Below, one piece after another: positions 21,179-31,490 of a stretch of DNA of 64,000 nt. Below the pieces are notes generated by a model. It did no database searches, was not told where the DNA came from, and was given only the letters and a program-made list of their open reading frames with translations. The stretch comes from Hsuehochloa calcarea. Lineage: Eukaryota > Streptophyta > Magnoliopsida > Poales > Poaceae. Numbering within the stretch: the first letter of the stretch is position 1; every line of letters begins with the position of its first letter. Where the stretch lies: contig JAYEVG010000094.1 of the NCBI GenBank assembly GCA_036346395.1, positions 1-64,000 of the forward strand, given 5' to 3'. A program made the position numbers and the translations under genes.

Positions 21179-23343
21179 TGTAGCATCCTGGCTATTCGGA
21201 AGCCAAAATGTTACCTAAAGGATCTAACATATAACCATCAAGTGGAAGAATTCAAAACATAACTCATATAAGGACATAAAGTAGTCAAACTTTTACAGTA
21301 CAATGGCAGGAATGAAGATTGAATCCAAATGATTATACCAAAGGGATAATCAAGTACCACAGATAGAACTTAGGCAATCAAAATGTGGAGAGTGATGTCC
21401 ACCACTTCTAACTTAATTTATTACAGTTCATCAACTAACGAATGAAAGATGTAACCAAACTTTATTATTGTAACTGGAGTATGGTGATATGAATGAATAG
21501 TGTGTGTCTACTCCCTCCCAATAGTGTCATCCTCAACGATCACATAAAATAAACAAACAAAGCAAGAATGAGTCCGAGACTCAGTAAGTACAGTGAATAA
21601 TTAGACATACAACAATTACGAACAAGACAACAATCTTACAGAATATAAACATCACACCGAATGTATGTATGGATGTAACGAAAGGAATGGACTGCACACA
21701 TGCTTATACCAGTATAGCTAGTGACACACCCGTCGGTGTTCACTTAAGCCCGCATTTAACAAAATACGGGGATCCAAATCTCATATGAAGAACGTTTCAT
21801 ACGGGTGTCCAACTCTGCCCATGTTGGAATGGTGAGTCTTACGTGCCCACACTGGAATTGATGGGTCTTTATAATCCACTCCCGTGGACGGAACGTGACA
21901 AGAGATGCATGTAATGAAATATGAATAATGAATGACATCATCTCTAATCATGGGAATAACGCATATGAAATGAACATAAACATTGAATGTAATCATGGTT
22001 CATGGAAATAATAGTTTAACCACAAAGACTCATCGATTAACAACATAAATAATTACAATGTACTTGCCTTCGCGTTGTGACACGTTAGGAGGCAATAAAG
22101 GTGCTCTAAACTCGGCGCCTCACACCTACACAAGTAAGTACTCGAAATAAGAACAATATGGTACAGAATGCTACCTGTAACGTTCTACAACACCTTCCCG
22201 ATAACCCAAGAGTTAACTACTAGACCCCTTCTGAAACGGACAACTCAATTACAGAAACAAATCTAGACAGCACACGGAAAAATTCATATCTATTGATCTC
22301 GGACTCGGAACGAGGTGAGGCCAGAACCTATGGAAACTTAACGAATATATCTATAAAATTATAGTTGACAAGATCACCCAATTCGGCCAAAATATAATAC
22401 TAACCAGTAGATGAAGGTACAAGACAGATTCTGTCTAGATGAAAGGAATAGCAGTAAAGAACAGATCACAACTCTTAATCTACAACTCCGTTTTGGGTTT
22501 TATTTATCAATCTGGAAAGGTTATAAAAATTTCTACAATAACCTAGTTGCGTGAAAACCCTGAATCTGCAATTAACTTAATCATATTTTAAAAGACAACA
22601 AGACAGTTCATTCTCGTCAGGAATTCAGAACAGCGAGAAAAATTATATCATAACTTTTGAACCGTATGTTGGAATCTTGTGTTCTTGGCGGCTATGGAAA
22701 GCTGAGAATAGTGGCTACAAATATCTAGGAGATGGAAATCTCCAATTCGGCCTCTAAGGACCCAAAATTGGCTGCGCAACCTACTGGACAGAACTGAAAA
22801 TCTAACGGCAGCAATTCAATCCTATCAATCTAATCGAATTTGTATATAAACAACATCAAACAGCAGGGAGAGCATCGCGTTACCCTTGTAGAACCTTAGG
22901 GAGACACTGGTTGATCCCCCACGAAGAAGATCCCTCTCCTCCTCCTTTCTCCCCTCGTCTCCATACACCTCTCCTTTGTGAAGATCGGCGGCAGAAGGAA
23001 CATCACCAAGGCAGGGAGGGGCGGCACCACAAGCAAGGAGCAGCGCCAGGGCAGCAGGGGCAGTGCCAAGATGGGGAGGGGTGGCGGCCGGTTGGAAGGG
23101 GAAGAAGGGGTGGCAGCTTGTGGGAAAGTGGGGAGAGGGAGGGTTGAGGCTAGGGATTAGGGGAGGGAACCCGCGCCCCCTCCTGGCCGGCCCCCCTCAT
23201 GGGCACCTCCTGGGCTGCAGCCCAGGCCCAGGTTGCCGGTAATACGCTAAAAACCCCCCGATGAAAAGAATAATTCCTGATTTTTGTTTTCGTCCTCTTC
23301 TGAGACTTCTTCCAAAAAGCTGATTCACTTTCGGGATATTACA
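21179..23343 (-). mobile_element. 5' LTR (2,165 bp) of a truncated LTR retrotransposon
   Basis: Read on the minus strand it begins TGTAATATCCCGAAAGTG at 23,343 and ends ...GGATGCTACA at 21,179, next to the primer site. The first ~500 bp from the right edge are GC-rich and contain glycine/arginine-rich chance frames (22,911-23,160). The rest is AT-rich with the 'gtgagtac...ctcactgag'-type tract (near 21,575) typical of these LTRs. No matching second LTR is seen in the window. Confidence 0.7.
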
Positions 23344-23464
23344 GCAGCCGTCCCGCCTAGCCCACTGCCTTGGTGGAAATCAGCGTGGCAGTGCACCGCC
23401 TCGCACCTAGGTGATGCCTAGTGGCCGCCCAACACTGACTTTCATAACCTTGTTTTTGGATTTG
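23344..23464. other. Short GC-rich fragment, possibly a DNA-transposon or MITE remnant
   Basis: About 120 bp with 'cgcctcgcacctaggtgatgcc'-type self-complementary words (cacctaggtg is a perfect palindrome at about 23,405) lie wedged between an LTR end and the gypsy coding end. It resembles the CCTAGG-rich ends of some grass DNA transposons, but no terminal inverted repeat or duplication can be read, so the class is a guess. Confidence 0.25.
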
Positions 23465-24187
23465 TTAACTGATTTTTTTTTCTGTTAAAACTCTCACTAA
23501 TGCTTTATAAACCGAGAAACGAAACACACATGCTGGTGCCTGGTGAGGCTTGTGCATATGTGGTTCTTCTCCTTGATGTAACATTGTTTCTTCTCTCACA
23601 TTAAGGAGCAAGTTCACCTGAGATTGTAGTTTCTTGGCACGTGCTCTTGTTATTGGTCCTGTCGGCAACTCGAGGCGTATATCATGAGCATTAGGTGGAG
23701 GAGAATAAGATGTTGTGGGGATGCCCTCATCATCCGCCCCCTCTTGAAAAGGCGTCGTCCTCGACGCTAGATCATCAGCACCGAAGAACGGCGATAAATC
23801 AGCAACGTTGAATGTCGAGCTCACGCTATAGTCATATCGCGGAAGCTCAATTTTGTACGCATTATCGTTAATCCGCTCAAGTACTTTGAAAGGTCCATCT
23901 CCTCATGGCAGCAACTTCGATTTGCATCGATCTGGAAAGCGATCCTTGCGAGAGTGTAACCAAACTAAATCGCCTGGCTGAAAAATCATCTTCTTTCTTT
24001 TCTTGTTCGCCTTCTCAACATAGTACTTCGCCTTACGCTCAATTTCTTCTTTCACCTTGATGTGCAATTTCTTCGCATATTCAGCCCTCTTTGACGCCTC
24101 CATATTTGTTCGTGATTGACTTGGAAGCGGCAGCAAATCAAGTGGCGTAGTAGGCTTGAAACCATACACCGCCTCAAATGGGCACAT
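23465..24187 (-). pseudogene. Gypsy integrase C-terminal and post-integrase region
   Basis: The minus-strand frame 24,187-23,903 reads CPFEAVYGFKPTTPLDLLPL, then KKRKKMIFQPGDLVWLHSRK. After a stop at LLP, the frame ending 23,465 gives STFNVADLSPFFGADDLASR and the acidic tail with DIRLELPTGPITRARAKKLQ. These are the DNA-binding C-terminal part of integrase and the terminal tail. The block TRARAKKLQSQVNLLLN is repeated at 47,420-47,470 in a second copy. After LLLN the two copies diverge. Confidence 0.82.
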
Positions 24188-24836
24188 CTCGTAGTAGAGT
24201 GGGCGGCTCTGTTGTGGCTAACTCCATATGTGGCAAACAGTCCTCCCACTCCTTGATATTTTTCTTGATCATGGTCCTTAGCAGCATCGAAAATGTGCGG
24301 TTCACCACCTCTGTTTGACCATCAGTTTGGGGATGACAAGTTGTGCTGAATAACAACCTTGTCCCTAGCTTCCCCCAAAGTGTCTTCCAGAAATAACTCA
24401 TGAATTTGACGTCGCGATCCGAAACAATGGTTCTGGGTACGCCATGCAACCGCACTATCTCCCTGAAAAATAAATTAGCAACATGCGACGCATCGTCGCT
24501 CTTGTGGCACGAAATAAAGTGTGCCATTTTCGAAAATCGATCCACAACGACAAAAACAGAATCTCTCCCCCTCTTAGTCCTAGGCAGTCCTAAAACAAAA
24601 TCCATACTAATATCTTCCCATGGTGCATTAGGAACTGGAAGAGGAGTATACAAACTATGTGGATGCAACTTCGATTTTGCCTTGTGACAAGTTATGCACC
24701 GTTGTACATACCTATCCACATCACGCCTCATCTTAGGCCAATAAAATTGATCGCTCAGCATAGATAGCGTCTTTTCACGTCCAAAATGTCCCATCAATCC
24801 ACCTGTATGAGATTCCTGTAATAATAACAAACACAC
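24188..24836 (-). pseudogene. Gypsy integrase core
   Basis: Integrase inserts retroelement cDNA. An HHCC zinc region (QESHTGGLMGHFGREKT then CITCHKAKS) is followed by the DDE core. D is in ISMDFVLGLPRT (codon at 24,600-24,602), the second D in IVSDRDVKFMSYFW, and E in TDGQTEVVNRTF. The open frame runs to 24,174, then shifts; CPFEAVYG continues in another frame. The start is cut by the copia element; the preceding residues are at 35,143. Confidence 0.9.
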
Positions 24837-26621
24837 TGTGGATTTCATGGGGATATGTTTCAGATCTTAGGATGATGTGACAATTGGCAATGGCATTTAC
24901 GGTTTGTCGTTTCACGTGTTTTCGACAAAGTTCTGAGCTTCTTGGACGAGGCGGTCCGACCGGTCCTAGCACGGCGGTCCGACCGGTCCCAAATCGGTCG
25001 GACCGGCCATGTGGGGGCTGATCGGACCGTGTGACCTAAAAGTGGTCAAAACGTTTGGGCCAAAAATAGGTGTTGTAGGCAAGTGAGGGATCCCAATGCA
25101 CTTGGTCTCATGATTTTGGAGTCTTCAGAAGAAGTTCTATTGGATTTAAGTTTCCGAAGGTTTGGTTTTGAGGGTATGAAATTCGGCTAAGTCTCGGTGG
25201 CGGTCCGACCGCTCACGTGTAGCGGTCCGACGGCCAAGGCGGTTCGACCGCTCACTGGAGCGGTCCGACCCAGATTCACTTGATCATCGCCAACCGTGGC
25301 GATGTTGTTTTGTTAGGTCAAAGTCATTGGTTTCATGGCATATGATTTGCATGATGCATGTTTTGACTAACATGGGTCAAGTTGTAAAGAACTTGTTCCC
25401 GAATTCGTGTTTGCTTATGCGTGGTTGTGCAGTTGCTTGGTGGTCAACGATGGTCAACGGCGAGGAGGATCGGGACTAGACTTGGAGAGTTGAGGTCCAA
25501 AGCGATCGACGATGCGGGTGAGGTCAACGACTCAAGCGTGACACAAGATGGACAATGGTGACCTATTGGCAAATCCATGGTGCATGGTGAAGCGGTTTAG
25601 GTCAAAAGGTTAAAGACGGCGCTGCGAGCGTGCGTGTGTGACCCGCTTGTTAGTGGGCCTTAACGGAGCCCAATTGAGTCAAACCCTAGGATTTCTAGGC
25701 CTCCACTATAAATAGGAGGAGGTGGTGGCTGCACCCCTCTCTCTCGCCTTTTTATGTTTCAAAACCCTAATTGTCTTTAGGGGAGTTGAGGTGGAGGCTA
25801 GGGCTCTTGATGGTTTATGGTGAATTTCGTGATCTTTGATTGTCTCATCGATCCATGATGGTGTGGATGTAATCCAAGATCAACCACGAAATCAATCTAT
25901 GCAAGGTTTGCTTGAGATAAGTCTCTTTTCGTTCTTGCTTTCAATTTCGTGTTTTTAGGGCTTTCTTTGATCCGCGAGTTTGTGATTGATTCTTTCACGT
26001 GAATTAGCTTGCTGTGATATGTGTGAATCTATCTAGCATCATCTTGATCATCAATCTCTCACGAACAAGCTTTAGGATCAAGTTTTCGTTCTTGCCCGGT
26101 TTTAGACCTTCTGTTAATCAATTGGCAATTGCTCAAGATCGTTCCAAGAATTATCATAATATTCGATTGGAATAGGTCCTCAATAGCATATAGAAGGTGT
26201 GTGCAAAGTTTCATAAAGATTGGAGTTGAGAATCAAAAGTTTCACCTAATTGCAACCGTCATCGGCCGATTTTATTGTTTGATCGGTTCAGATTGCCGGT
26301 CGACCGCCCGTCATCACCGGTCAGACCGATTTTGGAGCGGTCCGACCGCCAGCACAACGCCGGTCAGACCGCCCGGCAATCGGTCCGACCGATTGGGTAC
26401 AGAGGTCTGACCGCCCGTGCTGTGAGTCTTTGCAATCTTAGTTGATTTTGTTATTTTGCTTAGGGGATTTAATTGGATTCAATACTAGTCTTCCGCTGTA
26501 CTGGTATATTGATCTTCATAGCTTCATCATAGCTATTGGAGTGAAATTGTGTTGAATTCATTATTTGAGAAAAAGTGAGCGTGCTCCTATTCACCCCTCT
26601 AGTCGCCTTTACGGTCCAACA
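24837..26621 (+). mobile_element. Copia 5' LTR
   Basis: This is the 1,785-bp LTR with a TATA box at 25,707-25,714. It carries three clusters of CGGTC-N-GACCG dyads (about 24,950-25,030, 25,200-25,272 and 26,288-26,412). It differs from the 3' LTR by scattered substitutions and many 1-3-base gaps, many at CAG/CTG/CCG. The open frame at 26,129-26,410 is within the dyad cluster and is regarded as chance. Confidence 0.93.
25707..25714 (+). promoter_or_regulatory. Copia 5' LTR TATA box
   Basis: TATAAATA in the block 'ctccactataaataggagg' is conserved in all three LTRs of this family in the window. It is the likely promoter for the genomic RNA. Confidence 0.75.
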
Positions 26622-26623
26622 AG

Positions 26624-26635
26624 TGGTATCAGAGC
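26624..26635 (+). other. Copia primer-binding site (tRNA-iMet)
   Basis: TGGTATCAGAGC begins two bases after the 5' LTR end and is complementary to the 3' end of initiator tRNA-Met. Its position confirms the LTR boundary at 26,621. Confidence 0.92.
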
Positions 26636-26680
26636 CCGGTTAGTTCAATCTTGATCTTAACCGGTCACTGAACTTTGGCG

Positions 26681-27775
26681 ATGGATAAGTTTTCTACTAA
26701 ACCGCATATCTTCGATGGGCACGACTATGCCTATTGGAAGAATCGTATGCGCGTCTTTCTTGAGAGCGAGGGACAAGCTATTTGGGATGTTGTTAGAGCC
26801 CCGCTGGTTATTCCTGAAATTGCTACACCTGCTTCTACAATTCTTTTGGCTAACAACAATAAGGCTAAGAATCTTTTATATGGTGCACTTGGTAGACAAG
26901 AATATGATAGAATTTGCAATCTTTCAACTGCGCATGAAATTTGGAACACTCTCGAAACATATCATGAGGGTTCGTCCCAAATCAAAAAGGTGCGCCAAAC
27001 AGTTTACAAGCGTGAATACAATAAATTCGAGATGCGTCCTGGAGAGAGCATCGATGACATTTTCAGTCGCTTTAATAAAGTAATTAATCAAATGAAAGTC
27101 GTTGATATTGAATATTCTCAATCAAAATGCCACCCATCTCTTGGTTGCAATCAACACCAAGGAGTGGGAGATGAAGGCTCTTGCTATAGAGGAAAATGTT
27201 GATCTTTCAAGTCTTACTTTAGAATTGCTTTATAGTAAACTCAAGACTCATGAAATTAAAAGAGTTGATCATCCCAAGAAAGATAATTTAGCTTTGGTAG
27301 CAGATCCTCTCAAAAAGTCTTTTGATGACTCTTTTGAATCTTTTTCTGGATTTTCATTTGCTTGTTTATCTGCTATTCATGAAGAGGAGCTTGAAAGTAT
27401 TCCTGAAACAGAGTTAGCTCTTCTAGCTAAAAATTCACACGGGCCTACAATAATGTGAGAAACAAAAGAGAGGTGGTCGGTGACATGCTATGAATGTGGT
27501 GAGCTCAATCATATCCGCAAATTGCCCCAAAGTGAAAGGTAAGAGCAATCATAAGGAAGGAAAGCGACTTGGAAGAAGCCTCCTTTCAACAAATCAAGGT
27601 ATGAGGCTAATAAGCTTGTGAAGGCTGCTCACCGGGTCCTTGCCGCTTTTGAGGATCAATCCTTGAGCGATGTGGATACCGGTAGTGAGGAGGACAAGGA
27701 GGAGGAGATCCCTCAAGGCAAAAAGAAAGGGAAGGCCAAAGACTTCACCGGCATGTGCTTCATGGTCGACACTTG
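26681..27775 (+). pseudogene. Copia gag with zinc knuckle, frameshifted
   Basis: From ATG 26,681 the frame reads MDKFSTKPHIFDGHDYAYWK, the N-terminal gag motif of plant copia elements, and continues through LYGALGRQEYDRICNLSTAH, ETYHEGSSQIKKVRQ and FEMRPGESIDDIFSRF. It shifts frame near 27,120 and continues as EWEMKALAIEENVDLSSLTL and ELALLAKNS to 27,458. The zinc knuckle CYECGELNHIR (from 27,486) has lost its last cysteine to one extra A near 27,520. A lysine-rich segment ends ...GMCFMVDT-stop near 27,776. At least three frame breaks are visible. Confidence 0.88.
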
Positions 27776-28503
27776 ACGACATTGATGATAATGAGGTATA
27801 TTTTTCTTATGATGAGCTTTCTGCTAAATATGATTCTATAGTTGAGCAATTGCTTAGTCAAGATGAAGCGCTAGAATTTGTCATGACAAAGAATAAGAAA
27901 TTAGAGTCAAAGATTAACAAACTAAAAGTAGAGCTTAAAAATGCTAAGACTCTTGAACCTGATGAATGTTTATCTTGTCATGCGATGCATTCAGAAATTG
28001 CTAAAATACAATCTGCTTATAATATTTCTGTACAACAACTTGAGAATGCTAGATCTGAACTAAATGAAATTAAAAGTGCTACTTGTGAAAAATGTTTAGA
28101 ATCTAGTAAATTGATTGGTTTTGATGTGTTTGATTCTAGCCCTTGCACTTCATGTTTAGAAAAAGAACGTGAAATCAAAGATATCTTAGAAGCTGCTAGA
28201 GTCAAATATGCTAAGCTTAAGGACAATATTGAAAATACTACTTGTGCTTCTTGTTCCGCTCTTAAGCTTGAAATTGCTTTGTATAAGGAGAAATCTATGA
28301 ATAAAACTTGTGATGCTTGTGTTAACTTGAGAAAAGAAAATGCTTACCTTCATGATACATTAGAGAAATTTTCTAAAGGTAAGAAACAATTAAACATGAT
28401 TCTTGACAAGTCTAAAACTCCTTATAAGAAGCAAGGTTTAGGATTCAATTCTTTTCAAGACAATTCAAAGCCAAAAGTCATTCAAGTCTTGGAAAAGGTT
28501 TAA
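27776..28503 (+). pseudogene. Copia gag C-terminal coiled-coil extension
   Basis: A 240-codon open stretch beginning DDIDDNEVYFSYDELSAKYD is strongly helical, rich in K/E/L heptads (KKLESKINKLKVELKNAKTL, then similar repeats). It contains recurrent CxxC pairs (CLSCH, CEKC, CTSC, CASC, CDAC) at about 40-residue spacing. The regularly spaced CxxC pairs between heptads could bind zinc or stabilise a rod; this is an inference. It ends at TAA 28,503 and a second knuckle-like motif follows at 28,608. The sequence is AT-rich relative to pol. Confidence 0.8.
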
Positions 28504-29065
28504 TTGAATTCAAACCCAACCTCGCAAAAACATCTTTTAAATCTGCGAGTTTTGCCCAACCTTGTATTAATTCCAATGGTGCTTCTTCTAGTGGTACCAA
28601 GTACCATTGCACTTATTGCAAAAAAGGTGGACATTTGATTGAATTACATTGGCGAGGTTGAAAAATGATAGGAAAAATTTTGATAGAATTTCATTCATGC
28701 AACCTAGAGCTTCTATGAGACATGGTAACACCGAAAAGAATAAACTCGGATTAGGATTTTTCTCTCATGCAAATCATTATGTTTCTAGATATCTTAATTC
28801 TAATGTTTATCGATGGCGGTCTCGATCAGTGGTCACCGGTCGACCATTTTGGTCGCCGGTCCGATCACAAGACAACGCGATCGATCGCCCATGGATGCTT
28901 TAAGTCTCATGTTAATTTAAACATTGCTCATAACCGAATGATAGATGAAATCAAGGATAGTACTTACGGTTTGTATACTCCTTGCGGACGTGTGTCTCGA
29001 AGATCGATTCCTAAATCTTGTTTATCTAACGAGATTGAGACACATCGTTCTTTGTTCCTTGATTT
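28504..29065 (+). pseudogene. Copia gag-pol linker with second knuckle-like motif
   Basis: CTYCKKGGHLIE (from 28,608) has the first three zinc ligands of a CCHC knuckle, but the fourth cysteine is replaced in 'gaattacattgg'. The open frame 28,649-28,903 continues KNDRKNFDRISFMQPRASMR. It includes a GC-rich segment (28,813-28,880) with the same CGGTC-GACC words as the LTRs, ending in a stop. The stretch to 29,065 precedes the protease. Confidence 0.65.
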
Positions 29066-29620
29066 TTAGGACTACCGTGGAAAGGGAAGAACACGTGGTT
29101 CGTCGACTCGGATGTTCACGCCACATGACCGGAAACTCAAAATGGTTCACCTCTTTCACGCGGCAACAGTGATGACTTCATCACCTTTGGAGATGATACA
29201 CAAGGGCGAATTGAAGGAACAGGATCAATTAGGGTAAACAACAAATTCATTCTAAAAGATGTCGCTCTTGTGGACAAGCTTAGGTATAATCTTCTTCTGC
29301 TTCTCACTTCTTGATGATGGTTATGAGACTGCTTTTTTAAGAAAAATGCTTGTCGTGGTGCTTGATTCTCTTGGTGAGCTTGTGTTTGGAATCTCTAGAG
29401 TTGGTAGAATTTTTGAGGTGATTTTTCGTAATCTCTTCTTTGGATCTCTTAAATGTTTGCTTACATCTTCTTCGATTTACGGCTTTGGCACCGACGTTTG
29501 GGGTACATTGGTTTTGATCATCGACACGAGTTAGCAACCTTGATCTCATGAGAGGTTTGCCCAAACTCAAAGTCGCCAAGGATCTTCAGATATGTGCACT
29601 CGTAGGCATGGCAAACAAGT
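29066..29620 (+). pseudogene. Copia protease and pre-integrase region
   Basis: The protease motif normally W-x-x-D-S-G-C-S-R-H-M-T-G is seen as GCSRHMTGNSKWFTSF in one frame. The D-S portion is in another because a base is missing in 'gactcggatg' (29,105-29,114), so the catalytic D-S-G is frame-split. FGDDTQGRIEGTGSIRV-type coding follows, then a leucine-rich segment and the pre-integrase SLGELVFGISRVGRIFE block (29,370-29,420). All are frameshifted. Confidence 0.78.
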
Positions 29621-30135
29621 TGCCGCCTCACACCCTTCTGTGACTATGGTTATGGTCGACGGACGGGACGGTTGCTTCATATGGATACCGTTGGTCTGCT
29701 AGAGTTCGATCGATCGGTGGAAAATGGTATATTCTGTCATAGTCGATGATCTTTCTAGATATACTTGGGTGTTCTTTCTTACTTCAAAAGATGAAGCTTT
29801 TGGTTATTTTCATGACCTTGTTCTTCGTTTGGCTTCGAGCTTCTCGGTGCTTTGAGAGCGATTCGCGATGATAATGGCACGGAGTTCAAAAATGCTTCTT
29901 TGCTTCTTTTGTGCCGAGCGTGGTATTGAGCATCAGTTCTCTTCCACACATCCTCAACAAAATGGCGTGGTGGAAAGGAAGAATAGGACCTTGGTCGAAA
30001 TGGCTAGGACGATGCTAGATGAGTATAGCACAGGAGATTTTGGGCGAAGCTATTGCTACTGCTTGCCATATTGCAAATCGTGTCTTTTTGAGACCTTCTT
30101 TAGGCAAGACTCCTTATGAGCTTCGTTTTGGTAGA
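29621..30135 (+). pseudogene. Copia integrase, truncated and fused to RT
   Basis: DDE residues are recognisable: D in the HMDT-type block (29,683-29,685), D in DNGTEF (29,880-29,882), and E in VVERKNRT (29,973-29,975). FSSTHPQQNGVVERKNRTLV and ATACHIANRVFLRPSLGKTP surround them. The residue expected before DNG is changed because 'cgcagtgat' is read as 'cgcgatgat'. At RFGR (about 30,135) the sequence jumps directly into RT. The integrase C-terminal part and linker are deleted. Confidence 0.85.
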
Positions 30136-30760
30136 AATGTTATAGGAACTCGTTGGGTGTTTAAGAATAAACAAGGTGAGGATGGTTCTGTGATTAGAAA
30201 CAAGGCCAGATTGGTAGCTCAGGGTTTCAGCCAAGTTGAGGGGTTAGATTTTGATGAGACTTTTGCTCCTGTTGCTAGACTAGAAGCCATTCGTGATTAC
30301 GCTTGCATTTCTTCGTGATCAAAAGGTTTTAAATTATATCGGATGGATGTTAAAAGTGCCTTTTAAATGGTTTCATAGATGAGGAAGTGTATGTTAAGCA
30401 GCCCCCTGGTTTTGAGGATCCTAAATATCCAAATCGTGTTTTCAAGCTATCTAAAACATTGTATGGTCTTAAACAAGCCCCTAGAGCCTGGTATGATAGA
30501 CTTAAGACTTTCTTGCTTAAAAATAATTTTGAAATGGGTAAAGTGGATAAAACTCTATTCATTCTTAGACGTGACAATGACTTCCGCTTGCTCAAATTTA
30601 TGTGGATGATATTATCTTTGGTGGTTCCTCTAATGCTCTTGTTTCCGACTTTTACGACACTATGTCCGAGAATTTGAGATGAGTATGATGGGAGAGCTTA
30701 ATTACTTTTGGGACTTCAAATCAAGCAATGCAAGGAAGGAACTTTCATCCATCGACGAAG
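30136..30760 (+). pseudogene. Copia reverse transcriptase
   Basis: RT starts at NVIGTRWVFKNKQGEDGSVI and continues NKARLVAQGFSQVEGLDFDE, TFAPVARLEAIR, then after frameshifts YRMDVKSAF, EEVYVKQPPGFEDPKYPNRV, LKQAPRAWYDRL and the catalytic YVDD (30,599-30,610). It is joined in frame to the integrase remnant, giving one open frame from 30,019 to 30,318. Several single-base breaks follow. Confidence 0.88.
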
Positions 30761-31490
30761 TACACTAAAGATCTACTAAAACGCTTCAACATGGGTGATT
30801 GCAAGCCAATTTCCACTCCCATGGCAACTTCGATCGCTTTTGGATCGGATGAGGAAGGAGAAGTCGTGGATCAACGCGAGTACCGCATGACATGATCGGC
30901 TCCTTACGTATTTGACCTCGAGACCGGACATTCACTTCACGGTATGCCTTTGTGCAAGATTTCAGCGTCTCGAGAACTTCCCATCGCCAAGCCGTTAAGC
31001 GCATATTCGTATTTACACTCTACCCTCTTATATGGCATTTGGTATTCTGCTCTTGACTTTGTCCATTAGAGGTTTTTGATTCGATTTTGCGGGTCGGTTA
31101 GATAGGAAGAGTACCTCGTGCACTGTCACTTCCTAGGCACTTCTCTTGTATCTTGGTCTTCTAGGAAGCGGTCTTACATTGCTCAATCCCTTCTTTGAGC
31201 GGAGTATGTAGTCTTGCTAGTTCTTTCAGAGCTGATTTTGTGGATGACGTCCACTTTGAAAGATTATGGGTTAAACTTTGCTAGTGTTCCTCTTTTACGT
31301 GATAACACTTCGCTATTAATATTGCTAAAAACGATTGCAACATTCTAGGACTAAGCACATAGACATTCGCTTTCACTTCCTTAAAGATCATGTTGAAAAA
31401 GGTGATATTGTGATGCACTTCAGTAGAGTCCAAGCTCAATTGGCGATATTCTTACCAAGCCTTTAGATCAAACAGATTTTCCTCCTTAAG
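30761..31490 (+). pseudogene. Copia RT C-terminus and RNase H
   Basis: Translations in alternating frames give KYTKDLLKRFNMGDCKPIST, the region near 'cgagtaccgcatgacatgatcgg' that normally encodes YRSMIGSLLYLT, and RNase H pieces (SWSSRKRSYIAQS, AEYV near 31,205, and a final HFLKDHVEKGDI at 31,375). Heavy frame damage leaves no long open frame, but order and spacing fit copia. Confidence 0.7.

Noticed and set aside
22911..23160. Gly/Arg-rich plus-strand ORFs
   Set aside because: They are antisense to the start of the minus-strand LTR and look like composition artefacts.
23344..23464. Definite hAT or MITE element
   Set aside because: Only CCTAGG-type words are seen; no terminal inverted repeat or target duplication could be read, so only a low-confidence note is kept.
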